Counted from the stretch's first letter, positions 54,834 through 63,982 are shown. The stretch is DNA of 64,000 nucleotides from an uncultured Pelagibacteraceae bacterium (GCA_902542235.1 CACBTT010000007.1:1-64000); one strand, 5' to 3'. The notes: a model not told the origin generated them from the sequence alone. Numbers and translations: made by a program.

Positions 54834-56783
54834 ATGACTAATAAACTTAAGGAAGAGAAAAGTCCGTATTTAAAGCAGCACAAAGATAATCCAGTAAATT
54901 GGTTTGCTTGGAATAAAGAAAGTTTAGAACAAGCAAAAAAAGAAAAAAAACCAATATTTCTTAGTGTTGGATATGCAAGCTGTCATTGGTGTCATGTGAT
55001 GGCTCATGAAAGTTTTGAAGATGATCAAACTGCTAAAATAATGAATGAAAAATTTATAAACATTAAAGTTGATAGAGAAGAAAGACCTGATTTAGATTAT
55101 GTTTTTCAAAGAAGTTTATCTATTTTAACAGGAACCCAAGGAGGTTGGCCTTTATCGATGTTTCTTGATGAAAATGGAGTTCCTTTTACTGGTGGAACTT
55201 ATTTCCCACCAAAAGAAATGCATGGAAGACCAGATTTTCAAAAAGTTCTAAATAATGTTTCTGACGTATATAATAAGAATAGAGAAAAAATTCTCGATCA
55301 AGCGCCTCAAATGCAAGAAATATTTGGTAAAATTAATCAAAGATCAGCAGTATTAAATCAACCATTAGAGCCATTTTTAGAAAAAATTATACAGCACCTT
55401 GATAAAGATAATGGGAGTTTCAAGGGAGCTCCTAAGTTTCCCCAATTTTATTTATTTGATGCAATGTTTTATTTTTATTTAAAAACAGGAAAAGGAGAAT
55501 ATTTTAAACCTGTTGAAACTTTACTATACAATATTTCATCAAAAGGAATGTATGATCATCTAGCTGGAGGTATAGCAAGATACACTGTTGATGAAAATTG
55601 GATCATCCCTCACTTCGAAAAAATGCTTTATGATAATATTCAATATATAGGATTGTTAAATAAGTTCTATCAAAAAACTAATGATCTTTATTATAAGAAA
55701 AAGTTAGAGCAGACTATAGATTTTATTAATTCAGAATTTAAAAATGATTTTGATCTTTATGGGTCTGCATATGATGCCGATAGCGATGGTGTAGAAGGAA
55801 AATATTATGTATGGAATTATGCAGAACTAAAAAATACTCTGGGTTCTAAATTTAATTTATTTGCAAAAAAATATAATTTAACCGAAGAGGGAAATTTTGA
55901 AGGTAATAATATTTTAATAGAAACTCATAATAAACTTTCCGATGATGAGATTAAAGAAATCTCAAACACAGAAAAAACGTTATTAGATCAAAGAAATAAA
56001 CGTTCTAAACCATTATTTGATGATAAATCTCAAACTGATCAAAATTGTTTTTTATTAGAAACACTTCTTCTTTCATCGCTAGTAACTGATAATGAAGAAT
56101 TAAAACAAAATACTTTTGTTAGTATAAAGATATTGGAAAAATATTTGTCAGACAAAATTTTCCATTGCTATCAAGACACAGAGATTGACGCTTTTTTGGA
56201 AGATTACGTATACTATGCTAGTCTTTTGATAACTATTTATGAGTTAGATGGTGATGTTAAATACATCGAAAAAGCAAAAGATGTTTTAATAAAAACCTGG
56301 GAATACTTCTTTGATAAAAAATCAGGCTTAATGCAGAAAAATAAAATATTAGACAATGATCTATTTGTACAACCAGTAGATCTAAATGATAATAATATAC
56401 CAAATGGAAATAGCGTATATTTAAACTTATGTAATAAAATATATATTATAACTAGCGATAAAATATGGTTTGAAAAAATTGATATTTTAAAAAAGAGTTT
56501 CCACCAAGTTTTAAACTCAAACTTTGCACAAATGTTTAGTTTTGTAAAATCATTGGATATTTGTAATGAAAGTATATCTTTTACAATTCATGGAAAGCAA
56601 AATTTAGATCCTAATATAAAAAAGTATTTGCAAAAAAAATTTTTTACTAGAGCTACATTTAAATATCTAGATAATGAAGTAAAAGAGGCAAAAATTGTTA
56701 TATGTAAAAATCAAACTTGCTCTAACAAATTAAGTAATATAAAGGAAATTGAAGATTATCTAAAAAGAAACAATATAAGCTAA
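54834..56783 (+). CDS. DUF255 thioredoxin-like protein (YyaL/SSP411 family)
   Basis: A 649-residue protein. The N-terminal thioredoxin-fold domain reads EEKSPYLKQHKDNPVNWFAW and YASCHWCHVMAHESFED, with the CxxC pair in CHWC. It is followed by a long (alpha/alpha) barrel with IPHFEKMLYDN and GSAYDADSDGVEGKYYVW. The family is widespread, and its activity is not established. It overlaps gshA by one base, so a redox role beside glutathione synthesis is possible but inferred. Confidence 0.9.
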   Translation: MTNKLKEEKSPYLKQHKDNPVNWFAWNKESLEQAKKEKKPIFLSVGYASCHWCHVMAHESFEDDQTAKIMNEKFINIKVDREERPDLDYVFQRSLSILTGTQGGWPLSMFLDENGVPFTGGTYFPPKEMHGRPDFQKVLNNVSDVYNKNREKILDQAPQMQEIFGKINQRSAVLNQPLEPFLEKIIQHLDKDNGSFKGAPKFPQFYLFDAMFYFYLKTGKGEYFKPVETLLYNISSKGMYDHLAGGIARYTVDENWIIPHFEKMLYDNIQYIGLLNKFYQKTNDLYYKKKLEQTIDFINSEFKNDFDLYGSAYDADSDGVEGKYYVWNYAELKNTLGSKFNLFAKKYNLTEEGNFEGNNILIETHNKLSDDEIKEISNTEKTLLDQRNKRSKPLFDDKSQTDQNCFLLETLLLSSLVTDNEELKQNTFVSIKILEKYLSDKIFHCYQDTEIDAFLEDYVYYASLLITIYELDGDVKYIEKAKDVLIKTWEYFFDKKSGLMQKNKILDNDLFVQPVDLNDNNIPNGNSVYLNLCNKIYIITSDKIWFEKIDILKKSFHQVLNSNFAQMFSFVKSLDICNESISFTIHGKQNLDPNIKKYLQKKFFTRATFKYLDNEVKEAKIVICKNQTCSNKLSNIKEIEDYLKRNNIS

Positions 56784-58078
56784 TGATAGAAAAAAAGGAA
56801 CAAATAATAGAACATTTTAAGTCAGGCTCAAAGGATAAATCTAATTTAAAGATTGGAGTTGAGCATGAAAAATTTATTTTTGATAAAAAAACAAATACGA
56901 GAATTGATTATTCCAAAATCAAGAAAATGTTTGAAAATTTATATGAGTTTGGCTGGAAACCTATTTTTGAGGAAAAAAATCCAATAGCGTTAACTAAGAA
57001 TGGTAAAAGTATTACTTTAGAGCCTGGTAATCAAATAGAGTTATCTGGAGCAAAATTAAATAATATTCACGAAGCTTGTGCTGAGTCTCATGAATATTTA
57101 TTTGAGTTAAATCAGGTAATTGAAAAATTAGATTTTAAAATAGTAAGCGCTGGATATGATCCTATATCTAAACTTGAGGATATACCTAATAATCCAAAAA
57201 AAAGGTATGAGGTTATGACCAAAGATATGCCTGTTGGAGGAAAACTAAGTTTGGATATGATGTATAAAACTGCAGGTACGCAATTAAATTTAGATTATAC
57301 CTCAGAAGAAGATTTTATAAAAAAATTTAAGTTGGCAAATAATTTAGTTCCAATATCTATCGGACTTTTTGCAAATTCTTCTATCGTTGAAAAAAGTAAT
57401 AGTGGATACTTATCTTACAGATCTAAAGTTTGGCAAGAAACATCTAGAGGTGGATTGCCTGAGTTTTTTTTAAAAGATGTAAATTTTGAAAAATATGCAG
57501 ATTATATTATGAATTATCCAATCTTATTTTTACAAAGTGAAGGTAATTATATATCTGGAAAAAAATATTTATTTAAAAACTTTATGAATGGAGAAATTAA
57601 AGAAATTGGAAATAAAATTCCTAGTACTAACGATCTTGATACACATTTAGGAACAATATTTACAGAGAACAGATTAAAACAATATATCGAATTAAGATCA
57701 ATGGATGCGTGCGGATGGGAGTGTTTATGTGCTGGTCCTGCCCTATTCACTGGATTACTTTATGGAAATCTTGAAGAAGCTTTAGATTTAATTAAAAATT
57801 GGGAAGCTAATGAAGTGCTTTCAGCTTATAAAAATGCCCCTAAAAACGGCTTGAAAACTAATTTAATGGGCAAGAATATTTCGTACTGGGCAGAGAGACT
57901 ATTAGACATATCAAAATCAGGATTAAAAAAGAGAGACTTTTTAAATAGAAAAAAATTAAGTGAAGTAAAGTTTTTAGATCACTTAGAAAAAATTGTAAAA
58001 AGTAAAAAAACAAATGCTGATAATATAATAAGTAAGTATTCAAATTCCGAAAATTTGAATGATTTATATGACCAATAA
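56783..58078 (+). CDS. gshA: Glutamate-cysteine ligase (alphaproteobacterial/plant type)
   Basis: A 431-residue enzyme with LKIGVEHEKFIFD, GKSITLEPGNQIELSGA, and YMMYKTAGTQLNLDY-like and YIELRSMDACGWE blocks, typical of the class shared by alphaproteobacteria and plants. It couples glutamate and cysteine in the first step of glutathione synthesis. It is followed by gshB with an 11-base overlap, a compact two-gene pathway. Confidence 0.92.
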   Translation: MIEKKEQIIEHFKSGSKDKSNLKIGVEHEKFIFDKKTNTRIDYSKIKKMFENLYEFGWKPIFEEKNPIALTKNGKSITLEPGNQIELSGAKLNNIHEACAESHEYLFELNQVIEKLDFKIVSAGYDPISKLEDIPNNPKKRYEVMTKDMPVGGKLSLDMMYKTAGTQLNLDYTSEEDFIKKFKLANNLVPISIGLFANSSIVEKSNSGYLSYRSKVWQETSRGGLPEFFLKDVNFEKYADYIMNYPILFLQSEGNYISGKKYLFKNFMNGEIKEIGNKIPSTNDLDTHLGTIFTENRLKQYIELRSMDACGWECLCAGPALFTGLLYGNLEEALDLIKNWEANEVLSAYKNAPKNGLKTNLMGKNISYWAERLLDISKSGLKKRDFLNRKKLSEVKFLDHLEKIVKSKKTNADNIISKYSNSENLNDLYDQ

Positions 58079-58991
58079 AATTGTTGCTATACAAGGTGAT
58101 AATTTAAAAAAAATAAATATCAAAACAGATACTACTATTTTTTTAGCTAATGAAGCTCAAAGCAAAGGTTATAAATTATTTTATTATTATCCAGAAAATT
58201 TATCGAATATAAGAGGAAAAACTGTAAGTGAAGGATATTTTATTAAAATTGATTATTCAAAAAAGAAATTTTACAAAATTCTAAAAAAATCAAAATTAGA
58301 CTTATCCTTTGCAAAATATATTTTAATCAGACAGGATCCACCTTTTAACTTGGAATATATTTCTACAACATTAATGCTAGATAGAATCAAAGATAAAACA
58401 AAAATTATTAATGATCCTACTTCAGTAAGAAATATTTCAGAAAAATTTTATTCTTTAAATTTTAAAAATTATATGGCGGATACAATATTTACTAAAGATT
58501 TGATTGAAATTAAAAAATTTTTCAAAAAACATAAAAAGATAATAATTAAACCTATTCATAGCTATGGTGGCAATGATATAAATCTTATTTCAGGGAAGCT
58601 TAATTTACTTAAAATAAAACAAATATTGAAAAAACACGGTCACATTATGTGTCAAAAATTTTTAAATAAAATTAAGTTTGGAGATAAAAGAGTTTTTATT
58701 ATAAATGGTAAAGTTTGCGGAGCTATATCTAGAGTTCCAAAATCAGGATCAATATTAAGCAATATGAGCAAAGGTGCAAAACCTAAAATCGCATTTTTAA
58801 GTAATAAAGAGCTAAAAGTTTCAAATATAATTGCAAAAAAAATTAAAAAAGATGGAATTTACTTTGCGGGAATAGACTTTATTGATGGAAAGTTAAATGG
58901 AGATATAAATGTAACATCACCAACGGGTATAAAAACATACTTTGATTTATCTCAGATAAACTTGGCTAAAACTTTTTGGAAAGGTTTATAG
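58068..58991 (+). CDS. gshB: Glutathione synthetase
   Basis: About 307 residues from the ATG at 58068; an ATG at 58059 would add three. It is an ATP-grasp ligase: NKIVAIQGDN at the N-terminus, RQDPPFNLEYISTTLML, NDPTSVRNISEK, KIIIKPIHSYGGND and GIDFIDGKLNGDINVTSPTG. It adds glycine to gamma-glutamylcysteine. It ends directly before the EamA gene without a gap. Confidence 0.93.
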   Translation: MTNKIVAIQGDNLKKINIKTDTTIFLANEAQSKGYKLFYYYPENLSNIRGKTVSEGYFIKIDYSKKKFYKILKKSKLDLSFAKYILIRQDPPFNLEYISTTLMLDRIKDKTKIINDPTSVRNISEKFYSLNFKNYMADTIFTKDLIEIKKFFKKHKKIIIKPIHSYGGNDINLISGKLNLLKIKQILKKHGHIMCQKFLNKIKFGDKRVFIINGKVCGAISRVPKSGSILSNMSKGAKPKIAFLSNKELKVSNIIAKKIKKDGIYFAGIDFIDGKLNGDINVTSPTGIKTYFDLSQINLAKTFWKGL

Positions 58992-59858
58992 TTGAAAAAT
59001 TTGTCAAATCAGCAAAAAGGTTCTTCCCTTGCATTTATAGCTGTAATGTTTATCACACCAGATTCACTATTTATTAGATTATCTTCTATAGATACTTGGG
59101 GATTATTATTTTATAGAGGTGCGATACCATTTGTAGCTGTATTAATTGGACTTCTTATGTTTTATAAAAAAAACTTTATTAAAGCATTTTTGAATGTTGG
59201 TTATGCTGGTATTTTTTATATTATAAGTTTTTCGATTTGTAACATCACATTTATAATTTCAATCCAAAATACAAATGTAGCAAATACATTAATAATGATT
59301 GCAATGGCACCCATGCTTTCGGCAATCCTTGGTGCAATATTTTTAAAAGAGGTTCCCGATAAGAAGACTTGGATAGCTATAGCTATTACTTTAGTAGCTG
59401 TAATATATATATTCTACGACTCTCTAGAGATGGGTAACTTATTTGGTGATCTTATGGGTATAACAACAGCTTTTGGACTCGCCACCAACGCAGTAATAAT
59501 CCGGTCGGCAAAAGATAGAGATTTGTTGCCTTCAGCTGTTGTTGGTAAGCTTACAGTAGCTCTATTTGCTCTCTTTTTCGTTGAAAGTTATGAGTTAGTT
59601 GAAAAAGACCAGATTTATATACCTTTAATGTGTATTTTGTGTGTAGCAATACCGTTCGTTTTGGTGACGATAGCTCCAAGATTTATACCTGCCGAGGAAG
59701 TGAATCTGTTTTTTCTTCTTGAGACCATTTTGGGACCCATTTGGGTTTGGTTAGTCATCAAAGAGCAGCCTAGTCTAGAGACAATAGTTGGTGGACTTGT
59801 AATTATATTCACTATAGCTGTTCACTCTTATCTAAAATTAAAATCTTCTTCTAAGTAA
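58992..59858 (+). CDS. EamA/DMT-family transporter
   Basis: A 288-residue protein with about ten membrane spans, of the EamA family (FIAVMFITPDSLFIRLSS, IAMAPMLSAILGAIFLKE, PAEEVNLFFLLETILGPIWVW). It starts at a TTG (58992), since the in-frame codon before it is the gshB stop and the first ATG would remove the first membrane span. AAAGG lies about seven bases upstream. It is the third EamA gene in the window. The substrate is unknown; the position after gshAB could hint at thiol or amino-acid export, which is inference. Confidence 0.85.
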   Translation: MKNLSNQQKGSSLAFIAVMFITPDSLFIRLSSIDTWGLLFYRGAIPFVAVLIGLLMFYKKNFIKAFLNVGYAGIFYIISFSICNITFIISIQNTNVANTLIMIAMAPMLSAILGAIFLKEVPDKKTWIAIAITLVAVIYIFYDSLEMGNLFGDLMGITTAFGLATNAVIIRSAKDRDLLPSAVVGKLTVALFALFFVESYELVEKDQIYIPLMCILCVAIPFVLVTIAPRFIPAEEVNLFFLLETILGPIWVWLVIKEQPSLETIVGGLVIIFTIAVHSYLKLKSSSK

Positions 59859-59927
59859 ATTATTTTTCTTTTTGTCACAAATTTGTCTTGATTTAAAATT
59901 AGATCGCCCATAAACACCGCTAAATTT

Positions 59928-61220
59928 ATGAACAAAATTATAAAAAACTCTTGGGCTCTCTTTATGGGTATGGCATTTATAATGCTAGCTCATGGTTTTC
60001 AAGGTACTCTTTTAGGTGTCAGAGCAGTTAAAGAAAATTTTGGTCTATCATCGACAGGTTTTTTATTTTCTGGATATTTTGTTGGATATTTTATTGGAGC
60101 AAAAATTATACAATCATTAATTCATAGAGTTGGACATATTAGAGTATTCGCAGCTTTTGCTTCTGTCACTTCAATTGTGGTCTTATTACACTCTATTTTT
60201 GTAAATCCTATTTCGTGGTTTGTGCTTAGAATGATTTCTGGATTTAGCATGGTTTGTCTTTATACAATTGCCGAAAGCTGGTTAAACGATAGATCTACAA
60301 ATAAGAATAGAGGTAGTGTTTTATCAATCTACATGATTGTTATGTATGCCTCTATGGCGATTGGAATGTTTTTCATAAACTTTAGTAAACCAGAAAACTT
60401 TCAACCTTTTATACTGATATCTTTATTTATGTCATTTTCTCTTGTTCCAATATTATTAACGAAAAGAAAGGCTCCAAACTTTAAAAAAATATCAGGTATG
60501 AAGCTAAAGGAAGTTTATAAGTCATCACCATTTGGTGTTGTAAGTTCTTTTTTAATTGGAATATCACATTCAGCTGTTTTCTCATTGATTGCAGTTTATG
60601 CTACATCGATGAATTTTAGTATTTTAGAAGTTTCAATAGTAACCTTTTTATTTGCTATATCTGGAGCTATATCTCAATGGCCAATAGGAAAATTATCAGA
60701 TGTTTTAGATAGAAGAATTGTAATTATTTATACAACATTTGGAGCAGCTTTATTTTGTTTTTTAGCGATTATTTCCTCGGGTCAAATGTATATGCCTGCA
60801 GGTTTAGCTACATCAAAAATATTTTTTTATATCTGTATAATGTGTTTTTCTTTTTGTAGTCTACCAATGTTTGCATTAATTTTTGCACACACAAATGATT
60901 TTATACCAAAAGAAAAATTTGTAGCAGCAGGAGCAGGATTACAATTTGTTTTTGGACTTGGTGCGATTTGCGGTCCTTTTATGTGCTCATTATTTATGGA
61001 ATTTTTAGGAGAAAATGGATTTTTTATTTTCTTAATTATATTTCATTCATTTATTGGTTTATTTGGAATATATAGAATGCAAGTTAGAGAGTCTGGTGAT
61101 AACCCAGACTCACAATTTGTACCTATGCCTCAAACCATAACTCCAGCTGGTATAGAACTTAATCCGTCAACTGAACCAATAGATGAACCAAATAATTTGA
61201 GCGAATTTAAGAAAATTTAG
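59928..61220 (+). CDS. Major facilitator superfamily transporter (YcaD-like)
   Basis: A 430-residue protein with about twelve membrane spans. It shows GYFVGYFIGAKIIQSLIHRVGHIR and GKLSDVLDRRIVIIY, the loop 2-3 and loop 8-9 motifs of MFS proteins. The ending is an acidic, Pro-rich tail of about 40 residues. The overall pattern resembles YcaD-type sugar-like or unknown-substrate members. It is followed by the SDR gene after 15 bases. Confidence 0.85.
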   Translation: MNKIIKNSWALFMGMAFIMLAHGFQGTLLGVRAVKENFGLSSTGFLFSGYFVGYFIGAKIIQSLIHRVGHIRVFAAFASVTSIVVLLHSIFVNPISWFVLRMISGFSMVCLYTIAESWLNDRSTNKNRGSVLSIYMIVMYASMAIGMFFINFSKPENFQPFILISLFMSFSLVPILLTKRKAPNFKKISGMKLKEVYKSSPFGVVSSFLIGISHSAVFSLIAVYATSMNFSILEVSIVTFLFAISGAISQWPIGKLSDVLDRRIVIIYTTFGAALFCFLAIISSGQMYMPAGLATSKIFFYICIMCFSFCSLPMFALIFAHTNDFIPKEKFVAAGAGLQFVFGLGAICGPFMCSLFMEFLGENGFFIFLIIFHSFIGLFGIYRMQVRESGDNPDSQFVPMPQTITPAGIELNPSTEPIDEPNNLSEFKKI

Positions 61221-61235
61221 TGTAAGTTTATAGTT

Positions 61236-61892
61236 ATGAAAACAGCTTTAGTATTCGGCTCAACCGGATTAGTCGGCGGAAATTTGTTAAGATTATTAAT
61301 AAAAGATGAAAGATACAAAAAAATCAGGGTTTTTGTAAGATCTTCTACTTCAAAAATTGATCCCAAAATAGAAGTTGTTCAAACAGATTTTACAAAATTA
61401 GAAAATATTAAGTCAGAAATAAAAGGTGACGATTGTTTTTTTTGTATTGGAACTACAAGAAAAAAAACACCTAACAAGCAAGATTATATAAACACCGAGT
61501 ACAATTTACCTATTACAATTGGAAAAATTTGTAGTGATAATAATGTACAAAATTTTACTTATATTTCTTCATTGGGTGCTAATCCAAAAACATCAAATTT
61601 ATACTTAAAAAATAAAGGTATGGCTGAAGAAGAATTAAGAAAACTAAACTTTAAAAAATTTATTGTAATTAGACCTTCGTTTTTAATTGGAAAAAGAAAA
61701 GAGGAAAGACTTGGAGAAAAAATAGGTATTTTCGCTATGAGATGTATATCGCCAATTTTAGTTGGAGATTTAAAAAAATATAAATCGATAAATGCAGAAA
61801 TAGTTGCCAAATCCATGATAAATATATCAAACAGTGAAATACAAAGTGGGGTATTTGAACCACCACAATTACTGGAAATTGGAAGAGAATAA
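61236..61892 (+). CDS. NAD(P)-binding atypical short-chain dehydrogenase-like protein
   Basis: A 218-residue Rossmann protein with the N-terminal ALVFGSTGLVGGNLLRLL nucleotide loop, DDCFFCIGTTR, YISSLGANPKTSNLYLKNKGMAEEEL with a YxxxK-like pair, and FIVIRPSFLIGKRKEERLGEK. The pattern resembles the HTATIP2/TIP30-like branch of the atypical SDRs. No substrate is known. It may be cotranscribed with the MFS gene. Confidence 0.82.
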   Translation: MKTALVFGSTGLVGGNLLRLLIKDERYKKIRVFVRSSTSKIDPKIEVVQTDFTKLENIKSEIKGDDCFFCIGTTRKKTPNKQDYINTEYNLPITIGKICSDNNVQNFTYISSLGANPKTSNLYLKNKGMAEEELRKLNFKKFIVIRPSFLIGKRKEERLGEKIGIFAMRCISPILVGDLKKYKSINAEIVAKSMINISNSEIQSGVFEPPQLLEIGRE

Positions 61893-61938
61893 ATTTTTTA
61901 TAAATCAATAAAATATTAAAAAAAATTATTTTAAGTGC

Positions 61939-61959
61939 TATAATACATTTAAAGGAGGT
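61939..61959 (+). promoter_or_regulatory. -10 element and perfect ribosome-binding site of the GYD gene
   Basis: TATAAT (61939-61944) lies seven bases before AAAGGAGGT (61951-61959), a full match to the anti-Shine-Dalgarno core. The ATG follows after four bases at 61964. Such a complete SD is rare in this window and suggests strong translation. If the TATAAT is used, the leader would be very short. No clear -35 is seen. Confidence 0.5.
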
Positions 61960-61963
61960 ATCT

Positions 61964-62287
61964 ATGGCTAAATTTTTTTTAATGGGAAATTTTACAGAGA
62001 AAGCATTCGCGGGCTTTTTAAAAGATCCTGGATCAGATAGATCCGAGGTTGCTAGAAAGTGTTCTGAAAGTGTTGGAGCTGAAATGAAATCTTACACATA
62101 TTTAAGAGGACCCTATGACTTTATAGTTGAAACCCATGGTACATTTGAGCAAATGGCTGCTATAAAAATGGCTACTGAGGGAAGTGGTGCACTTAAAAAT
62201 ATCGCCATTTGTGAGGAAACACCAATGAATGAAATTGCAAATCATGCAACAAAAGTATCAAGTGGCTATAAAGTGCCTGGACAATAA
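61964..62287 (+). CDS. GYD-domain protein
   Basis: A 107-residue ferredoxin-like alpha/beta-barrel-type protein. It reads KFFLMGNFTEKAFAGFLK, then SYTYLRGPYDFIVETHGTFEQMAAIKMATEGSG, the GYD-domain core with PYDFIVE near the usual position. The function is unknown. It has an exceptionally good ribosome-binding site. It stands alone in the leading part of a group that continues with MsrB and SodB. Confidence 0.8.
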   Translation: MAKFFLMGNFTEKAFAGFLKDPGSDRSEVARKCSESVGAEMKSYTYLRGPYDFIVETHGTFEQMAAIKMATEGSGALKNIAICEETPMNEIANHATKVSSGYKVPGQ

Positions 62288-62293
62288 TCTTAC

Positions 62294-62322
62294 TGGTAGC
62301 TTCATTAATTATGGAGCTACCA
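62294..62322 (+). terminator. Stem-loop after the GYD gene
   Basis: TGGTAGCTTC (62294-62303) pairs with GGAGCTACCA (62313-62322), ten pairs including one G-T, around a 9-nt AT loop. It begins seven bases after the GYD stop. The following bases (ATTTAAAATT) are not a good T-run, so it may terminate weakly or protect the transcript end. Confidence 0.45.
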
Positions 62323-62387
62323 ATTTAAAATTGAAGCTGTCAAAATATCTCATTCAAATAAAATAATATTGATCTATTAAGAAAGTT

Positions 62388-62846
62388 ATGAACAAAAGAA
62401 AATTTATAAAATTATCTATATTTGGATCATTATTATACAGTATTTTTCCATACAAAATTTCATTAGCTGAAACCAAAAAAATAATTAATCAAAATTTAAC
62501 AGAAGCCCAAAAAAAAATAATGTTTAATGAAGCGACTGAACGACCATTTTCAAGTCCTCTTAATTACGAGAAAAGAGAAGGCTTTTATCACTGTGCAAAT
62601 TGTGGAGCTAAACTTTTTAAGTCTAGCTCAAAGTTTGATAGTGGAACTGGTTGGCCATCATTTACAGAGGCGCTACCTGGAGCTTTTAAAACTAAGGTTG
62701 ATTACAGCTTTGGCATGAAAAGAATTGAATACCATTGTGCAAAATGTGGTGCTCATCACGGACATGTCTTTGAAGACGGTCCTGGATCGACAGGAAAGAG
62801 ATATTGTAATAACGGCTTGTGTTTAATATTTAAGCCATCATCATAA
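62388..62846 (+). CDS. msrB: Methionine-R-sulfoxide reductase B, exported
   Basis: A 152-residue MsrB with an N-terminal signal or anchor (about residues 1-27: NKRKFIKLSIFGSLLYSIF). The zinc CxxC pairs are HCANCG and HCAKCG. Other blocks are SGTGWPSFTEAL and SFGMKRIEYHC, and the catalytic Cys is in RYCNNGLC. It repairs oxidised methionine in proteins, apparently in the periplasm. It is followed after 12 bases by a small protein gene. Confidence 0.92.
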   Translation: MNKRKFIKLSIFGSLLYSIFPYKISLAETKKIINQNLTEAQKKIMFNEATERPFSSPLNYEKREGFYHCANCGAKLFKSSSKFDSGTGWPSFTEALPGAFKTKVDYSFGMKRIEYHCAKCGAHHGHVFEDGPGSTGKRYCNNGLCLIFKPSS

Positions 62847-62858
62847 AACGGAGGAATA

Positions 62859-63044
62859 ATGAAGATATTGAGTATATTAAAAGGGGTTGAATTAGTTATA
62901 GCAGATTTAGAGGTAAATTTAGGAGAACAGGTGAGAAGCGCTCCTACATTATGCGCAAGATATAATGGAAAAATTATACCATTAAATACAGCTCATGATG
63001 GTAGACCAATCCTTATGAGAGAGGAAAACGCATTAGAAAACTAA
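62859..63044 (+). CDS. Small conserved-looking protein of unknown function (61 aa)
   Basis: A 61-residue protein with CGGAGGA four bases before the ATG, a very good ribosome-binding site for this genome. The sequence ILKGVELVIADLEVNLGEQVRSAPTLC has a balanced composition, one cysteine and no repeats or membrane span, so it looks like a real, globular small protein. It does not match a family I recognise. It lies between msrB and sodB, which suggests a link with oxidative stress, by inference only. Confidence 0.6.
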   Translation: MKILSILKGVELVIADLEVNLGEQVRSAPTLCARYNGKIIPLNTAHDGRPILMREENALEN

Positions 63045-63108
63045 TTTTAAACTCAATTGCGTCAACTTAATTAAGTTTAATTATAAAAAAATATTATAAG
63101 AAATAAGT

Positions 63109-63702
63109 ATGACATTCGAATTACCAAAACTAGATTATTCTAATGAAGCTTTATCTCCAATAATGTCACAAGAAACACTAGAATTACATCATGGAAAACA
63201 TCATCAAACTTACATAACAAATCTTAATAATTTTATAAAAGATACAGACATGGCTGAGATGTCATTGGAAGATATAATTTTGAAAAGCTCAAATGATAAC
63301 TCAAAAGTTGGAATATTTAATAATGCAAGTCAGCATTGGAATCATAATCTTTTTTGGAAATGTATGAAGCCAAAGGGTGGTGGAAATATTCCATCAAAAC
63401 TTGAGAAAAAAATTATTGAGGATTTTGAGAGTGTTGAAAAATTTAAAAATCAATTTAAACAAGCTGGTATAACTCAGTTTGGATCAGGTTGGTGTTGGTT
63501 ATCTTTGAATAATGACAAATTAGTTGTAACAAAAACAGCTAATGCAGCAAATCCATTAATAGAAAATATGAAACCATTATTAGGTTGCGATGTTTGGGAG
63601 CATTCATATTATATTGATTATAGAAACCGACGGCCTGAATATTTAGATAAATTTGTTGATAATCTTATAGATTGGGAATTTGTTGAATCTCTATTAATCT
63701 AA
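63109..63702 (+). CDS. sodB: Iron superoxide dismutase
   Basis: A 197-residue Fe/Mn-type SOD. The metal ligands lie in LHHGKHHQTYI, NNASQHWNHNLFW and CDVWEHSYYID. The glutamine in NNASQHWNH, in the N-terminal domain, is the mark of the iron type. GSGWCWL and DYRNRRPEYLDKF complete the family pattern. There is no signal peptide, so it acts in the cytoplasm. It is separated from the upstream small gene by 64 bases. Confidence 0.95.
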   Translation: MTFELPKLDYSNEALSPIMSQETLELHHGKHHQTYITNLNNFIKDTDMAEMSLEDIILKSSNDNSKVGIFNNASQHWNHNLFWKCMKPKGGGNIPSKLEKKIIEDFESVEKFKNQFKQAGITQFGSGWCWLSLNNDKLVVTKTANAANPLIENMKPLLGCDVWEHSYYIDYRNRRPEYLDKFVDNLIDWEFVESLLI

Positions 63703-63724
63703 TTAATTATAGAAAGGAAAAACT

Positions 63725-63982
63725 ATGAATTTTGTTGGAACAACAACTTATGAAGGAACTAAAAAAGATGCAGATGAATTATATAATATGTTTAAAGATG
63801 ATCTTGCAAAATGCACGTCATCATTTGAATGGGCACACATTCGTGAGGGTAAAATGATTTTTATTGCAAATGTCACTGATGAAGAAAAATTTTATGCCTT
63901 ATTTGAAGATCAAAGATCTAAAGACTGGAACGCAAAGTTTAATGCTAAAGATGAAGCTTGGAAACTTGAAAAAATAATGTAA
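63725..63982 (+). CDS. Small protein of unknown function (85 aa)
   Basis: An 85-residue protein with GAAAGGAAA upstream of the ATG and 22 bases after sodB. The start MNFVGTTTYEGTKKDADELYNMFK and the segment MIFIANVTDEEKFYALFED suggest a ferredoxin-like alpha-beta fold similar to small monooxygenase-like (ABM) domains, but no catalytic motif is visible. It is probably cotranscribed with sodB. The role is unknown. Confidence 0.65.
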   Translation: MNFVGTTTYEGTKKDADELYNMFKDDLAKCTSSFEWAHIREGKMIFIANVTDEEKFYALFEDQRSKDWNAKFNAKDEAWKLEKIM

